From: Aeromonas bivalvium
GTDB lineage: Bacteria; Pseudomonadota; Gammaproteobacteria; Enterobacterales; Aeromonadaceae
Reading direction: 5' to 3'
DNA: 64,000 nt
NCBI RefSeq assembly: GCF_000819765.1
Contig: NZ_CDBT01000008.1
Location: 62,001-126,000, forward strand
The notes beneath the pieces were generated by a model that worked only from the letters and a program-made list of their open reading frames with translations, was not told the origin of the DNA and did not search any database. The translations under genes were made by a program, and so were the position numbers. Of the stretch, positions 47,521-56,484 are shown piece by piece; position 1 is the stretch's first letter, and every line of letters begins with the position of its first letter.

Positions 47521-48459
47521 ATGAACGCCTTTAGTACCGCGGTTAGCACCGCCACCTCGGCCCTGCTGTGCAGTCTGATGCTGGTCAGCCAGCAGGCCGC
47601 CGCCGTTGAATATGCTCTGCCCGCGGCCAACAGCCGCCTGATCGGCGAGAACCAGGAATACGTGGTGCCCGCCGACAATCGCCCGCTGGAGCAGATTGCC
47701 GCCGACTTCCAGCTGGGGCTGACCAATATCATGGAAGCGAACCCCGGGGTGGATCCCTTCCTGCCGACGCCGGGCAGCACACTGGTGATCCCCCACCAGC
47801 TGATCCTGCCGGACGCACCGCGCCAAGGCATAGTGGTCAACGTGGCCGAGATGCGCCTCTATTACTATCCCAAGGGCAAGAAGGTGGTGCATGTGCTGCC
47901 CATCGGTATCGGCCAGCTGGGGGTGAATACCCCGGAGAACTGGGTCACCAAGGTGGAGCGCAAGCGCGCCAACCCGACCTGGACTCCGACCGAGAACATC
48001 CGTCGCCGCTATGCTGCCCAGGGCAAGACACTGCCGGCGGTCTGGCCGGCCGGTCCGGACAACCCCATGGGGTTGCACGCCCTCTATATCGGCAACCTCT
48101 ACGCCATCCATGGTACCAATGCCACCTTCGGCATCGGCCTGCGGGTGAGCAGCGGCTGCGTGCGCCTGCGTGCCGACGACATCAAGTACCTGTTTGACAA
48201 CGTGCCGGTCGGGACTCGCGTCCAGTTCGTCAACCAGCCGGTCAAGGCCACGGTGGAGCCGGACGGCAGCCGCTACCTGGAGGTCCATGAGCCGTTGTCG
48301 CGCAGCGAGGCGGAGTTCAACTCCAATGCCCCCGTGCCCCTCAAGCTGACCGCCCCCATCAGCCGCTTCATCGCCAACGCCGAGAGCGACTCCGCGCTGG
48401 TGAAAGAGGCGCTGGAGCAGCGTTCCGGTATGCCGACCCGCCTCAATCCCGAGGCGTGA
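47521..48459 (+). CDS. L,D-transpeptidase (YkuD domain) with LysM-like region
   Basis: This periplasmic enzyme forms cross-links in peptidoglycan or attaches lipoprotein to it. The 312 residues have a signal peptide ending QQAAA (about 29), a LysM-like stretch ([20 protein letters not shown]...GSTLVIP, about 40-96) and a YkuD catalytic domain with [11 protein letters not shown] near 199 and the nucleophile in SSGCVRL near 212-218. The layout equals the ErfK/YbiS/YnhG group. AGGAA 5 bases before ATG 47521 sets the start. Confidence 0.92.
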   Translation: MNAFSTAVSTATSALLCSLMLVSQQAAAVEYALPAANSRLIGENQEYVVPADNRPLEQIAADFQLGLTNIMEANPGVDPFLPTPGSTLVIPHQLILPDAPRQGIVVNVAEMRLYYYPKGKKVVHVLPIGIGQLGVNTPENWVTKVERKRANPTWTPTENIRRRYAAQGKTLPAVWPAGPDNPMGLHALYIGNLYAIHGTNATFGIGLRVSSGCVRLRADDIKYLFDNVPVGTRVQFVNQPVKATVEPDGSRYLEVHEPLSRSEAEFNSNAPVPLKLTAPISRFIANAESDSALVKEALEQRSGMPTRLNPEA

Positions 48460-48480
48460 TCGACTCCTCGCTCCAGGCGT

Positions 48481-48517
48481 AACAACAACGGCGACCCCAG
48501 GGTCGCCGTTGTTGTTT
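48481..48517 (+). terminator. Terminator after L,D-transpeptidase gene
   Basis: A 16-bp perfect stem (48481-48496 with 48501-48516) closes CCAG. Its ends are AAC/GTT repeats, not a pure T-run. Confidence 0.8.
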
Positions 48518-48528
48518 CTGGTGGCCAC

Positions 48529-48903
48529 TCAGGGGCCGGGTGGGGCATAGAGGGCGAGCCGGTTGCCTTCGGTGTCCTCTATGATGACCCGGGAGCCATG
48601 GCCGCTGCCAATGCTGTGCAGGGGAGCCAGCACGCGCCCGCCAAGGCCGGGCACCAGCCGCTGCGCCTCTTCCAGCCGATCGCCCAGGGAAAGGTAGATG
48701 AGGGGGCCGGCGGCGCCGGGCTGGTGGTATTCATCCATGGGACCGAGGCAGGCCGCCGCGTTGTTGCCGTCGTGGCGCAACATGGCGAAGCGTATCTCCT
48801 CCTGTACCGGCGTGACGTCCACGTCGAGCAGGGCGGCATAGAAGGCCATGGCGCGATCCAGATCCCGAGTCGGAATGTCGGCCCAGACCAGGGTATTGTC
48901 CAT
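48529..48903 (-). CDS. VOC-superfamily (glyoxalase-like) protein
   Basis: This 124-residue protein has the VOC beta-alpha-beta pattern (LVWADIPTRDLDRAMAFYAALL at the N-terminus; HGSRVIIEDTEGNRLALYAP at the C-terminus). A metal-site Glu/His set may be present, but the reaction is unknown. GGAG precedes the ATG at 48903. It is unlike the PhnB-type protein at 31.3 kb, so the two are not recent duplicates. Confidence 0.83.
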   Translation of the reverse strand: MDNTLVWADIPTRDLDRAMAFYAALLDVDVTPVQEEIRFAMLRHDGNNAAACLGPMDEYHQPGAAGPLIYLSLGDRLEEAQRLVPGLGGRVLAPLHSIGSGHGSRVIIEDTEGNRLALYAPPGP

Positions 48904-48988
48904 CTTCGTATTCTCCAGCGGTTTCTGGCCGATGCGACCGGTGGCTCCTTGAGGGTAGGAGTGGCTGAACAGGGGCGCCATCAATGAA

Positions 48989-49014
48989 AAAACGGCGCCA
49001 TAAGGCGCCGTTTT
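48989..49014 (-). terminator. Terminator after the pmbA-like gene
   Basis: AAAACGGCGCC pairs with GGCGCCGTTTT around ATAA, about 110 bp after the pmbA-like stop on the minus strand. Confidence 0.75.
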
Positions 49015-49126
49015 GGAGTGGGGGAGAGCAGCCGTTTCTGCGCTGTATACAGTCAGTTGCCTTCGAGGTTCAGGCCACCGATCCATCTCTGTGCCGGCAG
49101 GCTGCGGCTCTCCTTGTCCGAAGGTC

Positions 49127-50467
49127 TCACTTGCCGGCGATGCTCAGCCCGCCGAAACGAATGAGGGGGGCGTAGAAGCCCTTGCCATCGTCGTGGTGCA
49201 ACACATTGCCGACGGCCTCCAGCTCGCCGAGCAGGCGGTAGAAGTTGCCCGCCACCGTGATGCCGCGCACCGGTGCCACCCGCTCGCCGTCCCGGCACAG
49301 GAAGCCTGAGGCGCCGAACGAGAAGTCGCCGCTCACCGCATCGGCCCCCGAATGCAGACCGTCGAGCTTGAGCAGCTCCAGATAGTCGCCGCCCTGCACC
49401 TCGCTCTCGCTGTGAGGGCCGAGCCCGAACACCAGGTGGCGCGGACTCACATCCAGGGCGCTGCGGGCGCTGCGGGCCGCAGCGCCATTACTGGCCACGC
49501 CGAAATGGCGGGCGGTGGCGCTGTTGTGGAGCAGGGTCTTGAGCTCCCCCTCGCCGATGAGCAGCAGATCCGAGGTAGCGGCACCCTCGCCGTCGAATGC
49601 CTTGATCTTCATGCCCCCCGGCATATGGACCCGGCTCTCCAGGGTGAGCCAGCGGGACGCCACACTCTGCCCAAGCTTGCCGCGCCAGGGGTTGATCCCC
49701 TGCTGGGCCCACTTGCCCGACAGCGCCGACTGGAAGCAGCCAAACAGACTGGCCAGGCAGTTTGTGCTGAAGAGGACGCTGTAGCGGCCGCTTTGCACCG
49801 CCTCCCCCATCAGCAAGCCATCGGCTACGGCGTGGATCTGGCGGATGAGGGCCTGGCTCTCCAGCTCGTCGAAGCGCCGTGCGTACTGTCCCTGGTAGTG
49901 CATGGACTGACGGCCGTCCCGCTCGATCAGCGCCGAGCTGTGGCAACCGACACTGAACTCCTGGTGCTGGCAGAGGCTGCCCTGGCTGTTGGCGAGCCAC
50001 AGCCGGCTCTCTCCTTCGAAGAAGCCGTTGTAGGGGGCACCGGTGACAGCCGGCAGGGCCAGCATGTCCGATTCGAGGCGCAGGGCCAGGGCTATTTTCT
50101 CCTCCACCGCCGTGGTGTCGGGCTGGCTTATCTCGGCGCAGTCGGTGGTGATATGGCTGCCCGTCACCGAGATGCGCTGATCCGCATCGACCTTGGCAAA
50201 GCGGCTGGCATCCAGGGCATCCTGCACCATGGCATCCAGTGCCGGTTCATCGAGGGACTCGGAGTAGGCGATGCCGACCCGGCCCTCCTTTATCAGGCGA
50301 ATGCCGATCTGCTGGCTGCTGGTGACCTTGTATTCACTGAGCTCGCCCTTGTCGGCCTTGAGGGAGAAGGCCTTGTCCTGGTTGGCGATGATGTCCGCCT
50401 CGGCGCCGAGATCGGCGACCTTGTCCAGCAGGCGGGTGAGCAGTTGATTCATGTCGAGCTGGCTCAT
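49127..50467 (-). CDS. PmbA/TldE-family protein, partner of the adjacent TldD-like protease
   Basis: TldE/PmbA proteins form a heterodimer with TldD that degrades unfolded peptides and, in E. coli, matures microcin B17 and CcdA-type substrates. The 446 residues show the family N-terminal domain (TSSQQIGIRLIKEGRVGIAYS near 49-69) and the C-terminal ISGDFSFGASGFLCRDGE-like block (AVSGDFSFGASG near 381). As usual for TldE, no HExxxH is present. The ATG overlaps the stop of a 19-codon frame (TGATG) and is preceded by GGGGGG. In E. coli tldD and pmbA are unlinked; here an adjacent and diverged pair is seen, probably paralogous. Confidence 0.87.
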   Translation of the reverse strand: MSQLDMNQLLTRLLDKVADLGAEADIIANQDKAFSLKADKGELSEYKVTSSQQIGIRLIKEGRVGIAYSESLDEPALDAMVQDALDASRFAKVDADQRISVTGSHITTDCAEISQPDTTAVEEKIALALRLESDMLALPAVTGAPYNGFFEGESRLWLANSQGSLCQHQEFSVGCHSSALIERDGRQSMHYQGQYARRFDELESQALIRQIHAVADGLLMGEAVQSGRYSVLFSTNCLASLFGCFQSALSGKWAQQGINPWRGKLGQSVASRWLTLESRVHMPGGMKIKAFDGEGAATSDLLLIGEGELKTLLHNSATARHFGVASNGAAARSARSALDVSPRHLVFGLGPHSESEVQGGDYLELLKLDGLHSGADAVSGDFSFGASGFLCRDGERVAPVRGITVAGNFYRLLGELEAVGNVLHHDDGKGFYAPLIRFGGLSIAGK

Positions 50468-50526
50468 CAGGCGTTCCCCCCGATCAGCATCAGGTCCACT
50501 TTCAGGAGCTTAATGGTGTCATTCAT
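50467..50526 (-). CDS. 19-codon frame between tldD and pmbA, copy of the TldD C-terminus
   Basis: This tiny frame encodes MNDTIKLLKVDLMLIGGNA. Its last 12 residues match the TldD end LKVDNILVGGNS. Its ATG overlaps the tldD stop and its TGA overlaps the pmbA ATG (TGATG on both sides). The two Gly codons of the TldD end (GGAGGT) form a Shine-Dalgarno 8 bases before the small ATG, and its own Gly codons (GGGGGG) do the same for pmbA. It is probably translated through coupling. Whether the peptide acts is unknown; it may only be a relic that keeps pmbA coupled. Confidence 0.6.
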   Translation of the reverse strand: MNDTIKLLKVDLMLIGGNA

Positions 50527-51926
50527 CAGGAATTACCTCCCACCAGGATATTGTCCACCTTGAGGGCAGGCTGACCCACAGAAGTGGGCACAGAGCCGGA
50601 AACCGAACCGCACATGCCGGCGGCCAGGGCCAGATTGCTCCCTACCATGGAGATCTCTTTCAGCACCTGGGGGCCCGTGCCTATCAGGGTCGCCGACTTG
50701 AGGGGCCGGGTGATCTTGCCCCCCTCGATGAGATAGGCCTCCTGCACGTTGAAGTTGAACTCGCCCGTGCCCGGCTGCACCGAGCCGCCTCCCATCTTCT
50801 TGGCATAGATGCCGTGCTCGACGGTGGCCAGCATGTCGTCCAGGCTGTGGCTGCCCGGCTCGATATAGGTGTTGCGCATGCGGGAGGTGGGGGCGAACTT
50901 GTAGGATTCCCGCCGTCCTGAACCGGTACGGGCATGGCCGGTCTTGAGGGCCCCCATCCTGTCCACCAGGAAGCCGGTGAGTACCCCCTCCTTGATGAGC
51001 TGGGTGTGCTGGGTCGCCATGCCTTCGTCATCGATGTTGATGGAGCCCCAGGCGTTGCTCTGCAAGCCTTCATCCACGGCGCTGACCGCCGGATTGGCGA
51101 TGAGCTGGCCCATCTTGTCGTGGAACACGGAGGCCTTCTTGGCCACCGAGGTGGTCTCCAGCAGGTGGCCGCAGGCCTCGTGGAAGATGACGCCGCCAAA
51201 GCCGCTCTCCATGATGACTGGCAGCTTGCCGCTCGGGCAGGGGGCTGCCCCCAGCTTCACCAGCGCCTGACGGGTGGCGGTGAGGGCCAGCTCGCGGGGA
51301 TCTATGCTCTCGGCATGCTCCCAGCCCATCAGGGCGCCGGGGGCTTCGTAGCCCATGGTCTGCTCGCTGCCAAGGGCGGCGATGGCCTGGGCCATGATGC
51401 GGTTGTAGTGGCGGCGATCGCTTATCCAAAGCCCCTCGCTGTTGAAGATCTCCACCTCCTGCTCCCAGCCGAGCAGGTTGCCCGAGAACTGGCTCACCCG
51501 CTCGCTCTCGGCGCGGGCCGCGGCGTCCATGGTGTGCAGGTAGGCAATCTTCTGCTCCAGCTGTTTGTCGGCCGAGAGCGGCAGGACCACAGGGTTGCGA
51601 TCGGTCAAGCGGGTGAAGTCGAAGGCGGTGGCGGTGACCAGGGGGTCACGCCTGTCCTTGGCCGCCAGCAGGGTGACGATACGCAGCAGCTCGTCGCGGT
51701 CGGCCAGGTTGGTGTAGCCGTAGAGCACCTTGTGGCCGTAGCACAGGCGCACGCCTATGCCGAAATCGAGGCCACCGCTGATGTTTTCTATCTGGCTGGA
51801 GAGCAGGCTGAGCTGGCTGCGGCGCTTGCGCTCCACAAACAGCTCGGCAAAGTCGGCCCCAAGCGCCAGGGCGTGATCGAGCACGTCGCGGGCGATGGCG
51901 GGGGCCAGGAGAGAGAATTGATTCAT
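50526..51926 (-). CDS. TldD-family zinc metalloprotease subunit
   Basis: TldD carries the active site of the TldD/TldE peptidase. The 466 residues contain the zinc motif HEACGH (HExxxH) near 249, then INIDDEGMATQHTQLIKEG near 294 and GRRESYKFAPTSRMRNTYIEPG near 337-358, and end QPALKVDNILVGGNS. E. coli TldD is 481 residues and its motif block reads HEAVGHGLEGD; this protein differs there (HEACGHLLETT), so it belongs to a diverged branch of the family. It is coupled to the downstream pmbA-like gene through a 19-codon frame. AGGAC lies 7 bases before the ATG. Confidence 0.87.
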   Translation of the reverse strand: MNQFSLLAPAIARDVLDHALALGADFAELFVERKRRSQLSLLSSQIENISGGLDFGIGVRLCYGHKVLYGYTNLADRDELLRIVTLLAAKDRRDPLVTATAFDFTRLTDRNPVVLPLSADKQLEQKIAYLHTMDAAARAESERVSQFSGNLLGWEQEVEIFNSEGLWISDRRHYNRIMAQAIAALGSEQTMGYEAPGALMGWEHAESIDPRELALTATRQALVKLGAAPCPSGKLPVIMESGFGGVIFHEACGHLLETTSVAKKASVFHDKMGQLIANPAVSAVDEGLQSNAWGSINIDDEGMATQHTQLIKEGVLTGFLVDRMGALKTGHARTGSGRRESYKFAPTSRMRNTYIEPGSHSLDDMLATVEHGIYAKKMGGGSVQPGTGEFNFNVQEAYLIEGGKITRPLKSATLIGTGPQVLKEISMVGSNLALAAGMCGSVSGSVPTSVGQPALKVDNILVGGNS

Positions 51927-52086
51927 AGAATGTCCTTTTCTGGTCTATTCCTGTTTGCTTCCAGCGCCCTGATTTTTAGGCTTATGTTGGGCGCTGGTTA
52001 ACATTGTTACAGACCAGGGTACAAAAGTCGCTAGGCCAAACCCGATGGCGACGATAGAAAACAGGCGCGAGGGAAGGCATGACGCC

Positions 52087-52318
52087 GTGCCTGGTGTGAT
52101 CTCGCCGAGGGGCTGCCAGGCCCACTGTGGGGGTCGCTCTGTCAGAGCCTTGCCTGGTGTGATCTCGCCGAGGGGCTGCCAGGCCCACTGTGGGGGGCGC
52201 TCTGCCAGAGCCGTGCCTGGTGTGATCTCGCCGAGGGGCTGCCAGGCCCACAGTGGGGTCGCTCTGTCAGAGCCGTGTCTGGTGTGATCTTGCCAGGCCC
52301 ACAGTGGGGGTTGTTCTG
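52087..52318. repeat. 63-bp tandem repeat derived from the fldB 3' end
   Basis: Units start at 52087, 52150, 52213 and 52275; the last is shortened by about 11 bp and runs into the fldB stop region, where the homologous stretch begins at 52327. Read on the minus strand each unit has CAGTGGGCCTGGCAG then CCTCGGCGAGATC, matching fldB codons for [10 protein letters not shown], then CCAGGCACGGCTCTGACAGA against the fldB end CAGGCACTGCTCTGACAGA. No variable spacers are present. The array fills most of the gap between fldB and the tldD-like gene; 51927-52086 holds no other feature. Confidence 0.88.
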
Positions 52319-52837
52319 TCAGAGCAGTGCCTGGATCTCGCCGAGGATCTGCAGGGTCCACTGTTCGAGTCGCTCGTCGGTCTGTTCGTACTGGTTGGCG
52401 TCATCGAGGGCCAGGCCGACGAAGTGGCGACCGTCGTCGATCAGTGCCTTGGAGGCGTCGAATTCGTAGCCCTCATTGGGCCAGTAACCCACCAGCCTGA
52501 CCCCCTTGGGCACCAGCTGATCGTGCAAGAGTCCCAGGGCATCCTGATACCACTCGCCATAGCCCAGCTGATCTCCCATGCCGAACAGGGCTATGATGCG
52601 CCCCTCCAGGTCGACATCGGCGATGTCTTCCCAGCGGGATTCCCAATCTTCCTGCAGCTCGCCAAAATCCCAGGTGGAGATGCCGAGGATCAGGATCTCG
52701 TACTCCGTCATGCGCGCCAGGGGGACATCCTTGATGTTGTGAATGTCGACCAGCTCCGGGCCCAGCAGGGTGCGGATCTTCTCGGCGGCCATCTCGGTGT
52801 AACAGGTGGTGGAACCGTAAAACAGACCAATCTTCAT
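52319..52837 (-). CDS. fldB: Flavodoxin 2
   Basis: This small FMN electron carrier has 172 residues (E. coli FldB 173). The phosphate-binding loop is [16 protein letters not shown] at 6-21, the FMN-stacking loops are [16 protein letters not shown] near 54 and [17 protein letters not shown] near 86, and [11 protein letters not shown] follows. The high match to FldB over FldA, and its position divergent from xerD as in E. coli, support the name. The last 20 codons are the source of the downstream tandem repeat. Confidence 0.93.
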   Translation of the reverse strand: MKIGLFYGSTTCYTEMAAEKIRTLLGPELVDIHNIKDVPLARMTEYEILILGISTWDFGELQEDWESRWEDIADVDLEGRIIALFGMGDQLGYGEWYQDALGLLHDQLVPKGVRLVGYWPNEGYEFDASKALIDDGRHFVGLALDDANQYEQTDERLEQWTLQILGEIQALL

Positions 52838-52994
52838 CGCTCTTCCCGCCAGCTCAAGTAAAGGGGCGAGTTTACCAGAGAGTGGCGTCCCCTTCCCAGC
52901 CCGCTCATCCTGCTTCGGGCTGGCGTGGTAACCCTTGCCGCCTCGCCCCGCCTTGGCGTTAGAATGGAGGTCCGTTCCCAACCCGACTCGCGCC

Positions 52995-53912
52995 ATGACC
53001 CGCAAAGCCGCCTCGTCCGCCACGCCGCCTCATCCCTTGATCGAGCAGTTCCTCGATGCCCTCTGGCTGGAGCGGGGTCTGTCAGACAACACCATCGCCT
53101 CCTACCGGGTCGATCTGGGCAAGTTTGCCCTCTGGCTCGATGGCCAGGGCGGCGCCCTGTTGCTGGCCGGGATGGACGACATCCAGCACTACCTCGCCTG
53201 GCGGGTGGATCAGGGCTTTGCCGCCAGCAGCACGGCCCGCTTCCTCTCTGCCCTGCGTCGTTTCTACCAGTATCTCAACCGGGAGAAGCTGAGGGGGGAT
53301 GATCCCACCGTGCTGCTGGAGGGGCCCAAGCTGCCCAAGAAGCTCCCTTCCGACTTGAGCGAGGGGCAGGTGGGCTCATTGCTCGACGAGCCGAATGTGG
53401 AGGATCCCCTGGAGCTGAGGGACAAGGCGATGCTCGAATTGCTCTATGCCACCGGGTTGCGCGTCTCCGAGCTGGTGGGGCTCACCGCCGAGCATGTCAG
53501 CCTGCGCCAGGGGCTGGTGCGGGTGGTGGGCAAGGGCAACAAGGAGCGGCTGGTGCCCATGGGGGAGGAGGCGGTTTACTGGCTGGAGCGTTATTACCGG
53601 CAGGGGCGCCCCCTCTTGCTGGGGGGGGTCAGCTCGGACGTGGTCTTCCCCTCCAAGCGGGCCCAGATGATGACGCGCCAGACCTTCTGGCACCGTATCA
53701 AGCTCTATGCCCTGCGGGCCGGCATCCAGGGAGAGCTCTCCCCCCATACCCTGCGCCACGCCTTCGCCACCCATCTGCTCAATCATGGCGCCGACCTGCG
53801 GGTGGTGCAGATGCTGCTGGGTCATGCGGATCTCTCCACCACCCAGATCTACACCCATGTGGCCAACGAGCGGCTCAAGGCGCTTCATGGCGAGCACCAC
53901 CCCCGCGCCTGA
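52995..53912 (+). CDS. xerD: Site-specific tyrosine recombinase XerD
   Basis: XerD works with XerC at dif to resolve chromosome dimers. The 305 residues have an N-terminal core-binding domain (about 15-100) and a catalytic domain with the active-site set: Arg in TGLRVSEL near 158, Lys in GKGNKER near 182, HTLRH near 254, His in GHADLSTTQ and Tyr in IYTH near 289. ATG 52995 is chosen over an upstream in-frame ATG because homology starts at [16 protein letters not shown]. dsbC and recJ follow xerD in E. coli; here mscL intervenes. Confidence 0.95.
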   Translation: MTRKAASSATPPHPLIEQFLDALWLERGLSDNTIASYRVDLGKFALWLDGQGGALLLAGMDDIQHYLAWRVDQGFAASSTARFLSALRRFYQYLNREKLRGDDPTVLLEGPKLPKKLPSDLSEGQVGSLLDEPNVEDPLELRDKAMLELLYATGLRVSELVGLTAEHVSLRQGLVRVVGKGNKERLVPMGEEAVYWLERYYRQGRPLLLGGVSSDVVFPSKRAQMMTRQTFWHRIKLYALRAGIQGELSPHTLRHAFATHLLNHGADLRVVQMLLGHADLSTTQIYTHVANERLKALHGEHHPRA

Positions 53913-53932
53913 GTCACCCCGCTTCGGGCAAA

Positions 53933-53958
53933 AAAAAACCGCGTTCACGCGGTTTTTT
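53933..53958. terminator. Bidirectional terminator between xerD and mscL
   Basis: AAAAAACCGCG pairs with CGCGGTTTTTT around TTCA, with long A/T-runs on both sides. Confidence 0.92.
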
Positions 53959-53980
53959 TAGCGATGCACCACCAGGGGGG

Positions 53981-54391
53981 TTATTTGCCCTGCTGGGATT
54001 TCAGCAAGTCGCGGATCTCGCTCAGCAGCTCCTGATCCTTGGTGGGGGCTGCGGGGGCGGCCGGGGCCTCTTCCGCTTTTTTCTTCATGCTATTCATGGC
54101 CTTGACACCCATGAAGATGGCGAAGGCGATGATCAGGAAGTCGATGATGGTCTGGATAAACTTGCCATAGGCGATGACCACGGCCGGGGTGTCCCCCTCC
54201 GCCGCCTTGAGCACCACGGCCAGATCGCTGAAATCTACCCCGCCGAGGATGATGCCGATGGGGGGCATGATGATGTCGCCGACGAACGAGGAGACTATCT
54301 TGCCAAAGGCGGCACCTATGATGATACCGACGGCCATGTCGATCACGTTGCCACGGGCAGCAAAGGCCTTGAATTCCTGGATAAGGCTCAT
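53981..54391 (-). CDS. mscL: Large-conductance mechanosensitive channel MscL
   Basis: MscL opens under membrane tension and releases solutes at osmotic downshock. The 136 residues equal the E. coli length. The sequence has the N-terminal amphipathic helix ([22 protein letters not shown]), TM1 with [16 protein letters not shown], the periplasmic loop, TM2 near 74-98 and a C-terminal bundle helix ([12 protein letters not shown]). GGGAGG lies before the ATG at 54391. It complements proVWX: uptake under high osmolarity and release under low. Confidence 0.96.
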   Translation of the reverse strand: MSLIQEFKAFAARGNVIDMAVGIIIGAAFGKIVSSFVGDIIMPPIGIILGGVDFSDLAVVLKAAEGDTPAVVIAYGKFIQTIIDFLIIAFAIFMGVKAMNSMKKKAEEAPAAPAAPTKDQELLSEIRDLLKSQQGK

Positions 54392-54699
54392 TGAATTCCC
54401 TCCAAAATGGGTAAGGTTGAGCAAAATAAGGGGTCATGATGCTAGGCCAGAAGGCGGGATGAGCCCTGCCCTCTGGCCACCCCTGATAGCTTGCGGTGGC
54501 AGAGTCCAATTGGCAACCTGAGCAGGCTAAATTTCTGTTATCACCCGGTTATTAACGGGATTGGCAATAAGAAGCCCTGATCGCGCCCGCGGGAGGGCGG
54601 ACGTTTTCTCTGCCCCGGCATTTGCCTAAGGAGAACAGGAGTGCGATCCTTGCAGCCTGTTTCGGCCTCTGCCCCCGTTTGAACCCACTGGATATCGCC

Positions 54700-56430
54700 A
54701 TGTCTTTGCAAATCCGTCGTCGCCCCCGGGTGGATGATTCCCATCTGCCCGATACCCTGCACCCCCTGCTGCGCCAGATCTTCGCCAGCCGCGGGGTGGA
54801 AGATCCCGCCCTGCTGGAACGCAGCGCCAGCCAGCTGCTGCCGCCCCAGCGCCTGTTTGGCATGGAGCAGGCGGTACCCCTGCTGGCGGATGCCCTGACG
54901 GCGCAGCAGCGTATCCTCATCGTCGGTGATTTTGACTGTGACGGCGCCACCAGCTCGGCCCTGTGCGTGCTGGCCCTGCGCGCCATGGGGGGGCGCCACA
55001 TCGATTTTCTGGTGCCCAACCGCTTCGAGTTCGGCTACGGCCTCACCCCGGAGATCGTCGAGCTGGCGGTGGCCCGGGGCGCCGAGTTCCTCATTACGGT
55101 GGACAACGGCATCTCCAGCATCGCCGGGGTGGCGGCGGCCAAGGCGGCCGGCATGCGGGTACTGGTTACCGATCACCACCTGCCGGGACAGGAGCTGCCT
55201 GACGCCGATGCCATCGTGAACCCCAACCAGCATGGCTGCGACTTCCCCTCCAAGTCCCTGGCCGGGGTCGGGGTCGCCTTCTACCTGATGGCGGCCCTCA
55301 ACACCCACCTGCGCCAGAGTGGCTGGTATGAGCGCCAGGGCATTCGCGCCCCCAACGTGGCGGATTATCTGGATCTGGTGGCACTCGGCACCGTCGCCGA
55401 CGTGGTGGCGCTCGATGGCAACAACCGCATCCTGGTGCATCAGGGCTTGCAGCGGATCCGGGCCGGACGCTGTCGCCCCGGCATCCAGGCGCTGGTGGAT
55501 GTCTCCGGCCGTGACGGTCGCCGCCTGTGCGCCGCCGATCTCGGCTTTGCCCTGGGGCCCCGCCTCAATGCGGTGGGTCGACTCGACGACATGTCCCTCG
55601 GGGTCGCCTGTCTGCTGTGCGACGACCTCAACCTGGCGCGCCAGCTGGCGTCCGAGATGGACAGCCTCAACCAGGAGCGCAAGGAGATAGAGCAGGGGAT
55701 GCAGCAGGAGGCCCTCGCCACCCTGGAGCAGATCCGTTTTCGTGATGGTGAAGTCCCCTCCGGCATAGTGCTGCACCGGGACGAGTGGCATCAGGGGGTA
55801 GTGGGGCTGGTGGCCTCCAAGGTGAAGGAGAAGTACTACAGGCCGGTGATCGCGTTTGCCGAGAGCAGCGACACCGAGCTCAAGGGCTCCGGGCGCTCCA
55901 TCCCCGGGGTGCACCTGCGCGATGCGCTCGAATTGCTCGATACCCGCCATCCGGGCCTGATGGGCAAGTTTGGCGGCCACGCCATGGCGGCCGGGCTGAC
56001 CCTGCCCAAGGCCAATATCGAGGCGTTCGGTCGCGCCTTCGAGGCGGTGATCGGCGAGCTGGTGACCCCCGAGCTCTTGACCGGGGTGCTGCTCACCGAT
56101 GGCGAGTTGCTGCCGGACGAGCTCACCCTCGAGCTGGCGGAGCTGATCCGCGCCTCCGGTCCCTGGGGCCAGGCCTTCCCCGAGCCGCTGTTCGACGGCG
56201 AGTTCGTGCTGGTGCAGCAGCGGCTGGTGGGGGAGAAGCACCTCAAGATGATGCTGACGACCGACTCCGGCCATGCGGTGGATGCCATCGCCTTCGGGGT
56301 GGATCTCAAGCGCTGGCCCGATGCCTCGGTCAAACGGGTGCGGCTGGTCTACCGGCTCGACGTCAACGAGTGGCGCGGCAACCGCAGCGTGCAACTGCTG
56401 GTGGAGCATCTGGAGGCCGCCGGCCTCTGA
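54700..56430 (+). CDS. recJ: Single-stranded-DNA-specific exonuclease RecJ
   Basis: RecJ is a 5'-3' ssDNA exonuclease of RecF-pathway recombination and mismatch repair. The 576 residues (E. coli 577) contain the DHH-family motifs VGDFDCDGATS near 77, VTDHHLPG near 157 and ALGTVADVV, and the DHHA1 motif KGSGRSIPG and GKFGGHAMAAG near 415-436. ATG 54700 gives the family N-terminus (MSLQIRRRP). In E. coli recJ, prfB and lysS are contiguous; here prfB-lysS lies about 35 kb away. Confidence 0.96.
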   Translation: MSLQIRRRPRVDDSHLPDTLHPLLRQIFASRGVEDPALLERSASQLLPPQRLFGMEQAVPLLADALTAQQRILIVGDFDCDGATSSALCVLALRAMGGRHIDFLVPNRFEFGYGLTPEIVELAVARGAEFLITVDNGISSIAGVAAAKAAGMRVLVTDHHLPGQELPDADAIVNPNQHGCDFPSKSLAGVGVAFYLMAALNTHLRQSGWYERQGIRAPNVADYLDLVALGTVADVVALDGNNRILVHQGLQRIRAGRCRPGIQALVDVSGRDGRRLCAADLGFALGPRLNAVGRLDDMSLGVACLLCDDLNLARQLASEMDSLNQERKEIEQGMQQEALATLEQIRFRDGEVPSGIVLHRDEWHQGVVGLVASKVKEKYYRPVIAFAESSDTELKGSGRSIPGVHLRDALELLDTRHPGLMGKFGGHAMAAGLTLPKANIEAFGRAFEAVIGELVTPELLTGVLLTDGELLPDELTLELAELIRASGPWGQAFPEPLFDGEFVLVQQRLVGEKHLKMMLTTDSGHAVDAIAFGVDLKRWPDASVKRVRLVYRLDVNEWRGNRSVQLLVEHLEAAGL

Positions 56431-56458
56431 CGCTCGTAAATCTGTCTGTATGCCGATG

Positions 56459-56484
56459 ACGGCCACCTCAGGGTGGCCGTTTTT
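56459..56484 (+). terminator. Terminator after recJ
   Basis: ACGGCCACC pairs with GGTGGCCGT around TCAG and is followed by a T-run. Confidence 0.88.

Noticed and set aside
49041-49056. CTGTATACAG, resembling a LexA site
   Set aside because: LexA needs CTG and CAG 10 bases apart; here they are 4 apart, and no SOS gene is adjacent.
52087-52318. Possible CRISPR array
   Set aside because: Units are joined directly and near-identical over the whole 63 bp, with no variable spacers and no cas genes nearby.
51945-52361. 138-residue frame with repeated WAWQPLGEITPGT units
   Set aside because: The repeats come from the fldB 3' end read through a 63-bp periodic array, which stays open because 63 is a multiple of three. 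No ribosome site is seen.
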